A stretch of 64,000 nt of DNA from Sipunculus nudus (lineage: Eukaryota > Annelida > Sipuncula > Golfingiida > Sipunculidae), in contig CM049317.1 of the NCBI GenBank assembly GCA_026874595.1, positions 28,581,401 to 28,645,400 of the forward strand, in the 5' to 3' direction. The translations under genes were made by a program, and so were the position numbers. Of this stretch, positions 10,862-22,836 are shown piece after piece. Under the pieces are notes generated by a model. The model saw nothing but the letters and a program-made list of their open reading frames with translations. It was not told the origin of the DNA and did no database searches. The number at the start of each line of letters is the position of its first letter. Position 1 is the first letter of the stretch.

Positions 10862-13800
10862 TTAATAGTGACACAAACAAGAGTATTTTATGACCGAAGG
10901 GTTAGGGTAACCAGTATCCCGGATACTGCACATATTAAGAATGACAAACACTTACCTGAGTATTTCATGCCCGAAGGGTTAGGGTAACCCGTATGCCGGA
11001 TATTGCATATATTTATACTGACAAACACTTACTGGGGTATTTCATGCCCGAAGGGATAGCGTAACCCGTGTTCCGGATATAGCATATATGAATTGTGACA
11101 AACACTTACTGGAATATTTCAGTATCAAACACTTACTTGAGTATTTCAGGTTCGAAGGGTTAGGGTAACCCGTATCCCGCATTCACCATAAAGTAATAAT
11201 GACAAAGACTTACTGGAGTATTTCAAAACTAAAGGCTTAGTGAAACCCGTATCCCGGATATAGCATATATCAATAGTGACAAACACTTACTGGAGTATTT
11301 CATACCCGAAGGGTTAGTGGAACCCGTATCCCGGATATTGCATCTATTGATAGTGACAAACACTAACTGGAGTATTTCAAAACTAAAGGCTTAGTGAAAC
11401 CCGTATCCCGGATATAGCATATATCAATAGTGACAAACACTTACTGGAGTATTTCATACCCGAAGGGTTAGTGGAACCCGTATCCCGGATATTGCATCTA
11501 TTGATAGTGACAAACACTAACTGGAGTATTTCATGCCCGAAGGGTTAGGGTAACCCGTTTCCCGGATATAGCATTTATTGATAATGACAAATACTTACAG
11601 GAGTATTTCATACCCAAAGATTTAGGGTAACCCGTATCCTAGATATAGCATATAATACTAGTGACAAACACTTACTGGAGTATTTCTTGCCCGAAGGGTT
11701 ACGGTAACCAGTAATCCGGATATAGCATTTACTAATAGTGACAAACAAATACTGGAGTATTTCAGGCCCGAAGGGTTAGGGTAACCCGTATCCCGGATAT
11801 AGCATATATTATTAGTGGGAAACACGTACTGGAATATTTCATGCCGAAAGGGTTAGGGTAACCCGTATCTCAGATATAGCTTACATAAATAGTGATAGAC
11901 ACACTTACTGGAGTATTTCATACCCGAAGGTTTAGGGTAACCCGTATCCCGGATATAGCATATATTATTAGTGACAAACATTTACTGGGGTATTTCATAC
12001 CCTAAGGGTTAGGGTAACCCTTATCCTAGATATAGCATTTATTTAAAGTGACAAACACTTACAGGAGTATTTCTCGCCCGAAGCTTAGGGAACCCGTATC
12101 CTGGATAGAGCATATATTAATAGTGACAAACACTTACAGGAGTATGTCATGCCTGAAGAGTTAGGGTAACCCGTATCCTGGATAGAGCATATATTAATAG
12201 TGACAAACACTAACTGGAGTGTTTCATGCCCGAAGGGTTACTGGTGTATTTAATTTACAATGTGTAGTGGGTAACTCGTATCCCGGATAAAGTACTACTG
12301 ATTGTGACTATCAATTACTGGAGTATTTCATGCCCTAAGGGTTAGAGTAACGCGTACCCCGGATATAGCATATATTATTATTGACAAACACTTACTGCAG
12401 TATTTCATGCCCGAAGGGTTAGGGTAACCGTATCCCGGATTAGCATTTATTAAATGTTAAAAACCACTTACTGGAGTATTTCATGCCCAAAGGGTTAGGG
12501 TAACCCGTATCCCGGATATAGCATATACTAATAGTGACAAACACTTACTGGAGCTTTTCATGGCCGAAGGGATAGCGTATCCTGTGTCGCGGATATAGCA
12601 AATATGAATTGTGACAAACACTTACTGGAATATTTCAGTAACAAACACGTACTTGAGTATTTCAGGTTCGAAGGGTAAGGGTAACCAGTATCCCCATTTC
12701 ACCATATATTAATAGTGACAAAGACTTACTGTAGCATTTCAAGGCTAAAGGCTTAGTGGAACCCTTATCCCGGATATAGCATATATTCATAGTGACAAAC
12801 ACTTACTGGGGTATTTCATACCCGAAGGGTTACGGTAACCCGTATCCCGGATATAGCATTTAATAATAGTGACAAACATTTACTGGAGTATTTCATGCCC
12901 GAAAGGTTCGGGTAACCCGTACCCTGGATATAGCATATATTATTAGTGGCAAACACATACAGGAGTATTTCACGCCCGAAGGTTAGGGTACCCGTATCTC
13001 AGATATAGCATACATTAATAGTGACAAACACTTACTAGAGTATTTCATACCCGAAGGGTTAGGGTAACCGGTATCCCGGATATTGCATATGTTGATAATG
13101 ACAAACACTTACTGGGGGTGTTTCATACCTGAGGGGTTATTGTTACCCGTATCCCGGATATAGCAGAAATTAATAGAGACAAACACTAACTGGAGTACCT
13201 CATGCCCGAAGGGTTAGGGTAACCCGTAACCTGGATATAGCATATATTAATAGTGACAAACACGTACAGGGGTAATTCATTCCCGAAGGGATAGGGTAAC
13301 CCGTTTCCAGATATACCATATATTTATAGTGACAAACACTAACTGGAGTATTTCATACCCGAAGGGTTAGGGTAACCCTTATCCTGGATATAGCATATAT
13401 TGTTAGTGACAAACACTTACTGGAGTATTTCATGTACAAAGTGTAAGGGTAACTCGTATCCCGGATAAAGTACTACTTATTGTGACCATCAAATACTGGA
13501 GTATTTCATGCCCTAAGGGTTAGAGTAACCCGTACCCCGGATACAGCATATATTATTATTGACAAACACTTACTGGAGTATTTCATGCCCGAAAGGTTAG
13601 GGTAACCGTATCCCGGATTAGCATTTGTTAAATGTTAAAAACACTTACTGGAGTATTTCATGCCCAAAGGGTTAGGGTAACCCTTATGCTGGATATTGCA
13701 TAAATTAATACTGAAAAACACTTTTTGGAGCATTTCATGCCCGGAGGTATAGCGTAACCTGAGTCCCGGATATAGCATATATGGATTATGACAAACACTT

Positions 13801-16018
13801 ACTGGAATATTTCAGTAACAAACACTTACTGGAGTATTTCATGCCGAAGGGTTAAATTAACCCGTATCTCGGATATAGCAGAACTTAATAGTGACAAACA
13901 CTTACAGGAGCATTTCATGGCCGAAGGGTTAGGGTAACCCGTAACCTAGATATAGCATATATTAATAGTGACGAACACTTACAGGAGTATTTCATTAGCG
14001 AAGGTTCAGGGTAACCCGTATCTCAGATATAGCACACATTAAAAGGGACAAACAATTACTAGAGTATTTCATACCCGAAGGTTTAGGGTAACACGTATCC
14101 CGGATATAGCATATTTAATAGTGACAAACACTTACTGGAGTATTTCATACCCGAATGGTTACAGTAACCCTTATCCTGGATATAGCATATATGAATAGTG
14201 ACAAACACGTACTTGAGTATTTTGTACCCGAAGGGTTAGGGTAACCCTTATCCTGGATATAGCATATATGAATAGTGACAAACACGTACTTGAGTATTTT
14301 GTACCCGAAGGGTTAGGGCAACCCTTATCCTGGATATAGCATATATGAATAGTGACAAACACGTACAGGAGTATGTCATGCCCGAAGGGTTAGGGTAACC
14401 CGTATTCCGGATATAGCAGAAATTGAAAGTGACAAACACTTACTGGAGCATTTCATGCCCGAAGGGTTAGGGTGACCCGTAATCTGGACAAAGCATATAT
14501 TAAAAGTGACAAACGAGTACAGGAGTATTTCATTCCCAATGGGTTAGGGTATATATCATATATTAATAGTGATAAACACTTACAGGAGTATGTCGTGCCC
14601 GAAGGGTTAGGGAAACCCGTATCCCGGTTATAGCATAAAATGATAATGACAAACACTTACAGGTGTATTTCATGCCCGAAGGGTTAGGGTAACCCGTAAT
14701 CTGGACATAGCATATATTAAAAGTGACAAACGAGTACAGGAGTATTTCATTCCCAATGGGTTAGGGTATATATCATATATTAATAGTGATAAACACTTAC
14801 AGGAGTATTTCATGCCCGAAGGGTTAAGGTAACCCGTATCCTGAACAAAGCATATAATAATAGTGACAAATACTTACAGGAGTAATTCATGCCCGAAGGG
14901 CTAGGGAAACCAGTATCCTGGATATATCACATATTAATAATGACAAACAATTATTGGAGAATTTCATGCCCGAAGGTTTAATGTGACCCGTATCCTGGAC
15001 AAAGCATATAATAATAGTGACAAATACTTACAGGAGTAATTCATACCCGAAGGGCTAGGGAAACCAGTATCCTGGATATATCACATATTAATAATGACAA
15101 ACAATTATTGGAGAATTTCATGCCCGAAGGTTTAATGTGACCCGTATCCTGGACAAAGCATATATTAATAGTGACAAATACTTACAGGAGTATGTCATGA
15201 CCGAAGGGTTAGGGTATACCGTTTCCCAGATATACCATATATTTATAGTGACAAACACTAACTGGAGTATTTCATACCCGAAGGGTAAGGTAACCCTTAT
15301 CCTGGATATAGCATATATTGTTAGTGACAAACACTTACTGGACTATTTCATGTACAATGTGTAGTGGGTAACTCGTATCCTGGATAAAGTACTACTGATT
15401 GTGATTATCAATTACTGGAGTATTTTATGCCCTAAGGGTTAGAGTAACCCGTAACCCCGGATATAGCATATATTATTATTGACAAACACTTACTGGAGTA
15501 TTTCATGCCCGAAGGGTTAGGGTAACCGTATCCCGGATTAGCATTTATTAAATGTTAAAAACACTTACTGGAGTATTTCATGCCCAAGGGTTAGGGTAAC
15601 CGGTATCCCGGATATAGCATATATTAATAGTGACAAACACTTACTGGAGCTTTTCATGCCAGAAGGGATAGCGTATCTTGTGTCGTGGATATAGCAAATA
15701 TGAATTGTGACAAACACTTACTGGAGTATTTCATGCTCGAAGGAGCTTATATCACTAGTGAGAAACACTGACTGGAGTATTTCATGCCCTAAGGGTTAGG
15801 GTAACCCGTATCCCGGATATATCATATATTAATAGGGACAAACACTTACTGAAGTATTTCATGTCCGAAGGCTTAGGGTATCCCGTTTCACGTATATACC
15901 ATAAGGACATCTTGTAAAATGTCACCAGTGTCACGCGCTCACTTTAGTATTCAATGCCCGAAGGGTTAGGGTTACACATATCACGGATATATTAGGAGAC
16001 CTGTGAAACGCACTTACT
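10862..16018 (+). repeat. 77-bp satellite, block 2 (~65 monomers)
   Basis: Long head-to-tail array of the 77-bp monomer, variably diverged. Most monomers carry GGGTTAGGGTAACCC, an imperfect inverted repeat that includes the telomere-like TTAGGG. Higher-order duplications are visible, for example 11210-11375 against 11376-11540, 14453-14560 against 14675-14790, and 14885-14990 against 15020-15130. Short frames on the - strand are monomer translations only. The last monomers (15890-16018) are disordered before the next terminus. Confidence 0.93.
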
Positions 16019-16050
16019 GGAGATAGGCGGGAAACTGCCCGTAGCGGCAG
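16019..16050 (+). repeat. Internal terminus related to the insert ends
   Basis: ggagataggcgggaaactg followed by cgtagcggcag. This matches, in inverted sense, the far end at 22801-22838 (cgctacc...cagttccccgcctatctcc). It marks the left boundary of the ~102-bp array block, abutting a 77-bp monomer cut at 'cttactggag'. Confidence 0.75.
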
Positions 16051-19000
16051 TCTTGACACTTTCTATGGTAGCAAATAGCTGCTATTTGCGCTTGCGACTC
16101 ATGGGGGCCTCTCTGCCAGGCCGCTCTCAGAACAACTCCCCCTGGCGGCAGTCTTGGCACCTTTGAAGGTAGCAAATAGCTGCTATTTGCTCTTGCGACT
16201 CATGGGGGCCTCTCTGTCAGGCCGCTTTTATATCCACTCCCCCTGGCGGTAGTCTTGGCACCTTTCAAGGTAGCAAATAGCTGCTATTTGCGCGTGCGAT
16301 TCATGGGGCCCTTTCGGCCTCTGGCAGCCCGCTCTGATATCTACTCCCCCTGGCGGCAGTCTTGACACTTTTTATGGTAGCAAATAGCTGCTATTTGCGC
16401 TTGCGACTCATGGGGGCCTCTCTGCCAGGCCGCTCTCATAACCACTCCCCGTGGCGGCAGTCTTGGCATTTTTGAAAGTAGCAAATAGCTGCTATTTGCT
16501 CTTGCGACTCATGGGGGCCTTTCTGTCAGGCCGCTCTGATATCAACTCCCCCTGGCGGTAGTCTTGGCACTTTTAAAGGTAGCAAATAGCTGCTATTTGC
16601 GCGTGCGATTAATGGGGCCCCCTCGGCCTCTAGCAGACCGCTCTGATATATACTCCCCCTGGCGGCAGTCTTGACACTTTTTATGGTAGCAAATAGCTGC
16701 TATTTGCGCTGGCGACTCATGGGGGCCTCTCTGCCAGGCCGCTCTCATAACAACTCCCCCTGGCGGCAGTCTTGGCACCTTTAAAGGTAGCAAACAGCTG
16801 CTATTTGCGCTTTCAACTCATGGGGGCCTCTCTGTCAGGCCGCTCTCATAACAACTCCCCCTGGCGGTAGTCTTGGCACTTTTAAAGGTAGCAAATAGCT
16901 GCTATTTGCGCGTGCGATTAATGGGGCCCCCTCGGCCTCTAGCAGCCCGCTCTGATATATACTCCCCCTGGCGGCAGTCTTGACACTTTTTATGTTAGCA
17001 AATAGCTGCTATTTGCGCTGGCGACTCATGGGGGCCTCTCTGCCAGGCCGCTCTCATAACAACTCCCCCTGGCGGCAGTCTTGGCACCTTTCAAGGTAGC
17101 AAATAGCTGCTATTTGCGCGTGTGATTCATGGGGCCCACTCGGCCTCTGGCAGCCCGCTTTGATATCTACTCCCCCTGGCGGCAGTCTTGACAATTGTTA
17201 TGGTAGCAAATAGCTGCTATTTGCGCTTGCGACTCATGGGGGCCTCTCTGCCAGGCCGCTGTCATAACAACTCCCCCTGGCGGCAGTCTTGGCACCTTTT
17301 AAGGTAGCAAATAGCTGCTATTAGCGCTTGCGACTCATGGGGGCCTCTCTGCAAGGCCGCTCTCATAACCACTCCCCCTGACGGCAGTCTTGGCACCTTT
17401 TAAGGTAGCAAATAGCTGCTATTTGTGCGTGCGATTCATCGGGCCCCCTCTGGCAGCCCGCTGTGTTTAAACCCCCCCCCCCCCCCCCCCGACCCTCCCC
17501 CCCCCCCCCGGCAGCCTCAGAGATCTCCACTCCCCTTGGTGGCAGTCTTAATACCTTTTCTGGTAGCAAATAGCTGCTATTTGCGCTTGCGACTCATGGG
17601 GACCCCTCCGCAGGTTACTGAGCTAACCACTCCCCCTGGCGGCAGTCTTGACAGCTTTTATGGTAGCAAATAGCTGCTATTTGCGTGTGCGATTCGGGCC
17701 CCTGTGGCAGTCCTGTCTCTATTCCCGTATCCCTGGCGCGATCTTAACTCTCAATACGATGCTACCTAAAATTTTAGCCACTCCTAAATTTTTTAAGGGT
17801 AGCAAATAGCTGCTATTTGCGCGTGCGAATTATGGGGGCCCCTTTGTTTGCCCGCACTCATGTCCACTCCCCCTGGCGGCAGTCATAACGCTCAAGGTGA
17901 TGCTACTATAGATTTTACACCCTCCTAATTTTTTAAGGTAGCAAATAGCTTCTATTTGCGCGTGCGATTCATTGGGGCCCCTCTGTCTGTCCACTCTCAT
18001 GACCACTCCCCCTGGCGGCAGTCTTGACATATTTTATGGTAGGAAATAACTGCTATTTGCGCGTGCGATTCATGGGGCCCTTGTTGCAGGCCTCTGATAT
18101 CTCCACTCCCCCTAGTGGCTGTCTTAACACCTTTTCTTGTAGCAAATAGCTGCTATTTGCGCGTGCGACTCATTGGGACAACTCTGCAGGTTGCTGAGCT
18201 ATCCACTCCCCCTGGCGGTAGTCTTGACAGCTTTTATGGTAGCAAAAAGCTGCTATTTGCGAGTGCGATTCAAAGGGCCCCTGTGGCAGTCCTGTCTTTA
18301 GTTCACTGCCCCTGGCGGCAGTCTTAACACTCAATGCGATGCTACTAGAAATTTTAACCCCTCCTAATTTTTTTAGGGTAGCAAATAGCTGCTATTTGTG
18401 CGTGCCATTCATGGGGGCCCCTCTGTCTGTCCACTCTCATGACCACTCCCCCTGGCGGCAGTCTTGACATATTTTATGGTAGGAAATAACTGCTATTTGC
18501 GCGTGCGATTCATGGGGCCCTTGTTGCAGGCCTCTGAGATCTCCACTCCCCCTGGTTGCAGTCTTAACACCTTTTCTTGTAGCAAATAGCTGCTATTTGC
18601 GCGTGCGACTCATTGGGACAACTCTGCAGGTTGCTGAGCTATCCACTCCCCCTGGCGGTAGTCTTGACAGCTTTTATGGTAGCAAAAAGCTGCTATTTGC
18701 GAGTGCGATTCATAGGGCCCCTGTGGCAGTCCTGTCTTTAGTTCACTGCCTCTGGCGGCAGTCTTAACACTCAATGCGATGCTACTAGAAATTTTACCCC
18801 CTCCTAATTTTTTTAGGGTAGCAAATAGCTGTTATTTGTGCGTGCCATTCATGGGGGCCCCTTTCTCTGCCCGCTCTCATGTCCACTCCCCCTGGCGGCA
18901 GTCTTAACACTCAATGCGATGATAACAGAAATTTTACCTCCTCCTTAATTTTTTTATGGTAGCAAATAGCTGCTATTTGTGCGTGCGATTCATCGGGCCC

Positions 19001-22000
19001 CCTCTGGCAGCCCGCTGTGTTTAAACCCCCCCCCCCCGACCCTCCCCCCCCCCCCCCCGGCAGCCTCAGAGATCTCCACTCCCCTTGGTGGCAGTCTTAA
19101 CACCTTTTCTGGTAGCAAATAGCTGCTATTTGCGCTTGCGACTCATGGGGACCCCTCCGCAGGTTACTGAGCTATCCACTCCCCCTGGCGGCAGTCTTGA
19201 CAGCTTTTATGGTAGCAAATAGCTGCTATTTGCGTGTGCGATTCGGGCCCCTGTGGCAGTCCTGTCTCTATTCCAGTATCCCTGGCGCGATCTTAACTCT
19301 CAATACGATGCTACCTAAAATTTTAGCCACTCCTAAATTTTTTAAGGGTAGCAAATAGCTGCTATTTGCGCGTGCGAATTATGGGGGCCCCTTTGTTTGC
19401 CCGCACTCATGTCCACTCCCCCTGGCGGCAGTCATAACGCTCAAGGTGATGCTACTATAGATTTTACCCCCTCCTAAATTTTAAGGTAGCAAATAGCTTC
19501 TATTTGCGCGTGCGATTCATTGGGGCCCCTCTGTCTGTCCACTCTCATGACCACTCCCCCTGGCGGCAGTCTTGACATATTTTATGGTAGGAAATAACTG
19601 CTATTTGCGCGTGCGATTCATGGGGCCCTTGTTGCAGGCCTCTGAGATCTCCACTCCCCCTAGTGGCAGTCTTAACACCTTTTCTTGTAGCAAATAGCTG
19701 CTATTTGCGCGTGCGACTCATTGGGACAACTCTGCAGGTTGCTGAGCTATCCACTCCCCCTGGCGGTAGTCTTGACAGCTTTTATGGTAGCAAAAAGCTG
19801 CTATTTGCGAGTGCGATTCAAAGGGCCCCTGTGGCAGTCCTGTCTTTAGTTCACTGCCCCTGGCGGCAGTCTTAACACTCAATGCGATGCTACTAGAAAT
19901 TTTAACCCCTCCTAATTTTTTTAGGGTATCAAATAGCTGCTATTTGTGCGTGCCATTCATGGGGTCCCCTCTGTCTGTCCACTCTCATGACCACTCCCCC
20001 TGGCGGCAGTCTTGACATATTTCATGGTAGGAAATAACTGCTATTTGCGCGTGCGATTCATGGGGCCCTTGTTGCAGGCCTCTGAGATCTCAACTCCCCC
20101 TGGTTGCAGTCTTAACACCTTTTCTTGTAGCAAATAGCTGCTATTTGCGCGTGCGACTCATTGGGACAACTCTGCAGGTTGCTGAGCTATCCACTCCCCC
20201 TGGCGGTAGTCTTGACAGCTTTTATGGTAGCAAAAAGCTGCTATTTGCGAGTGCGATTCATAGGGCCCCTGTGGCAGTCCTGTCTTTAGTTCACTGCCTC
20301 TGGCGGCAGTCTTAACACTCAATGCGATGCTACTAGAAATTTTACCCCCTCCTAATTTTTTTAGGGTAGCAAATAGCTGTTATTTGTGCGTGCCATTCAT
20401 GGGGGCCCTTTTCTCTGCCCGCTCTCATGTCCACTCCCCCTGGCGGCAGTCTTAACACTCAATGCGATGATAACAGAAATTTTACCTCCTCCTTAATTTT
20501 TTTATGGTAGCAAATAGCTGCTATTTGCGCTTGCGATTCATGGGGCTGCTCTTTCTGCCCGCACTCATGTCTACTCCCCTTGCGGCAGTCATAACGCTGA
20601 ATGCGAGGCTACTGAAAAGTTTACCCCCTCCTATTTTTTTAGGGTAGCAAATGGCTTCTATTTGCGCTTGCGACTCATGGGGGCCTCTCTGCCAGGCCGC
20701 TCTCATAACCACTCCCCCTGACGGCAGTCTTGGCACCTTTTAAGGTAGCAAATAGCTGCTATTTGCGCTTGCGACTAATGGGGGCCTCTCTGCCAGGCCG
20801 CTCTCATAACCACTCCCCGTGGCGGCAGTCTTGGCACCTTTCAAGGTAGCAAATAGCTGCTATTTGTGCGTGCGATTCATCGGGCCCCCTCTGGCAGCCC
20901 GCTGTGTGTCCACTCCCTATGGCGGCAGCCTCTGAGATCTCCACTCCTCCTGGTGGCAGTCTTAACCCCTTTTCTGGTAGTAAATAGCTGCTATTTGCGC
21001 TTGCGACTCATGGGGGACTCTATGCCAGGCCGCTCTCATAACCACTCCCCGTGGCGGCAGTCTTGGCACCTTTGAAGGTAGCAAATAGCTGCTATTTGCG
21101 CTTGCGACTCAAGGGGCTTCTCTGTCAGTCCGCTCTCATAACCACTTCCCGTGGCGGCAGCCTTGGCACCTTTTAATGTAGCAAATAGCTGATATTTGTG
21201 CGTGTGATTCATCGGGCCCCCTCTGGCAGCCCGCTGTGTGTCCACTCCCTATGGCGGCAGCCTCTGAGATCTCCACTCCTCCTGGTGGCAGTCTTAACAC
21301 CTTTTCTGGTAGCAAATAGCTGCTATTTGCACTTGCGACTCGTTGGGACCCCTCTGCCAGGCCGCTGAGATCTCGGCTCCCCCTGGCGGCAGTCTTGACA
21401 ACTTTTATGGTAGCAAATATCTGCTATTTGTGCGTGCGATTCATTGGGCCCCTGTGGCAGGCCTCTGAGATCTACACTCCCCCTAGTGGCAGTCTTAACA
21501 CCTTTTCTGGTAGCAAATAGCTGCTATTTGCGCGTGCGACTCATTGGGACCCCTCCGCAGGTTGCTGAGCTATCCACTCCTTCTGGCGGTATTCTTGACA
21601 GCTTTTATGGTAGCAAATAGCTGCTTTTTGCGCATGCGATTCATGGGGCCCCTATGGCAGTCATGTTTCTAGTCCACTCCGCCTGGCGGCAATCTTAAAT
21701 GTCAATCCGATGCTACCAGAAATTTTACCCCCTCCTAATTTTTCTAGGCTAGCAAATAGCTGCTATTTGCACGTGCGATTCATTGGGGCCCCTCTGTCTG
21801 CCCGCACTCATGTCCACTCACCCTGGCGGCAGTCATAAAACTCAATGGGATGCTACTTTAAATTTTACCCCCTCCTAAATTTTTAGGTTAGCAAATAGCT
21901 GCTATTTGCGCGTGCGACTCACGGGGGCCCCTCTGTCTGTCCACTCCCATGTCCACTCCCCCTGGCGGCAGTCTTGACATATTTTATGGTGGCAAATAGC

Positions 22001-22700
22001 TGCTATTTGCGCTTGCGACTCGTGGGTACCCCTCTGCCAGGCCGCTGAGATCTCCTCTCCCCCTCGCTACAGTCTTGACAACTTTTATGGTAGCAAATAG
22101 CTGCTATTTGTGCGTGCGATTCATTGGGCCCCTGTGGCAGGCCTCTGAGATCTCCACTCCCCCTGGTGGCAATCTTAACACCTTTTCTGGTAGCAAATAG
22201 CAGCTATTTGCGCTTGCGACTCATGGGGACCCCTCCGCAGGTTGCTGAGCTATCCACTCCCCCTGGCGGTAGTCTTGACAGCTTTTATGGTAGCAAATAG
22301 CTGCTAATTGCGCGTGCGATTCATGGGGGCCCACCCTGTCTGCCCGCACTCATGTCAACTCCCCCTGGCGGCAATCTTAACTCTCAATGCGATGCTACCA
22401 GAAATTTTACCCCCTCCTAAATTTTTTAGGGAAGCAACTAGCTGCTATTTGCGCGTGCGATTCATGGGGCCCCTCTGTCTGCCTGCCCTCATGTACACTC
22501 CCCCTGGCGGCAGTCTTAACACTCAATGCGATGCCAATACATATATATAACCCCATCCCAATTTTTGTTAGGGTAGCAAATAGCAGCTATTTGCGCGTGC
22601 CATTCATGGGGCCCCTGTGGCTTGCCGCTCACATGCCCCTCCCCCTGCCGGCAAGCTTAACATTAATGCGATGCTTCTATAAATTTTATCCCCTCCCAAT
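16040..22700 (+). repeat. ~102-bp array built on the palindrome GCAAATAGCTGCTATTTGC
   Basis: Monomer elements in order are 'actccccctggcggcagtct', 'ggtagcaaatagctgctatt', 'tgcgcttgcgactcatgggg' and 'cctctctgccaggccgctct'. The core is a perfect 19-base inverted repeat around a central T. Some units carry a ~45-bp addition (caatgcgatgctac...cctcctaattttttt) and are correspondingly longer. The word GGTAGCAAA is shared with the left array at 1735-4335 in the same orientation. All open frames here are repeat translations. Confidence 0.93.
17410..20510 (+). repeat. Tandem ~1.55-kb higher-order duplication within the 102-bp array
   Basis: 17410-18960 recurs at 18961-20510. Landmarks shift by 1548-1554 bases, varying with poly-C length, and segment 18115-18327 is identical to 19663-19875. 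Inside each unit a ~441-bp sub-duplication is visible (17982 and 18423). Each unit begins with a long poly-C tract (17472-17505 and 19026-19058). Confidence 0.88.
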
Positions 22701-22810
22701 TTTTTAGGGTACTACAGGCTGCCAAAGCTTCCCCCCCCCCTCCACCGGCACTAATGAGAAACTGCCTGCGAAAAATCGAAAAGTCCCATAAGCTTAACTA
22801 CAGGCCGCTA

Positions 22811-22836
22811 CCGAAAACCGACAGTTCCCCGCCTAT
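22811..22836 (-). repeat. Right inverted terminus of the 21-kb insert
   Basis: Reverse complement reads ataggcggggaactgtcggt and onward, matching the left terminus at 1700-1724. The host gene resumes directly after, at 'caaatattgaaatcaatgca'. Confidence 0.8.

Larger units (their letters stand above)
1699..22836. mobile_element. 21-kb composite insert with inverted termini, packed with satellites
   Basis: The insert begins and ends with an inverted motif: gcggggaactgtcggtttt at 1704-1722 and its reverse complement near 22813-22831. Outside these points the sequence is the PIN-CXC gene, continuous in copy B except for about 297 bp (copy B 41124-41420) missing here. Contents in order are a ~241-bp array, a CR1-like retrotransposon, a 77-bp satellite interrupted by a 2.8-kb TIR element, and a ~102-bp palindromic array. 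I see no transposase, integrase or Rep/helicase frame, so if this is a transposon it is non-autonomous. There is no evident target-site duplication; a related terminus at 16019 suggests assembly in more than one step. A chimera between two different gene copies cannot be excluded. Confidence 0.65.

Noticed and set aside
14171-15364. Repeated frames such as MFVTIHICYIQDKG
   Set aside because: Direct translations of the 77-bp satellite.
7366-16018. Interstitial telomere sequence
   Set aside because: TTAGGG occurs once per 77-bp monomer facing its complement, not as a head-to-tail hexamer run.
17425-17673. Proline-rich frame
   Set aside because: Generated by the poly-C tracts in the 102-bp array.
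16040-22700. CRISPR-like array of palindromic repeats
   Set aside because: The intervals are themselves repeated rather than unique spacers, the monomer is ~102 bp, there are no cas genes, and the surrounding DNA is eukaryotic.
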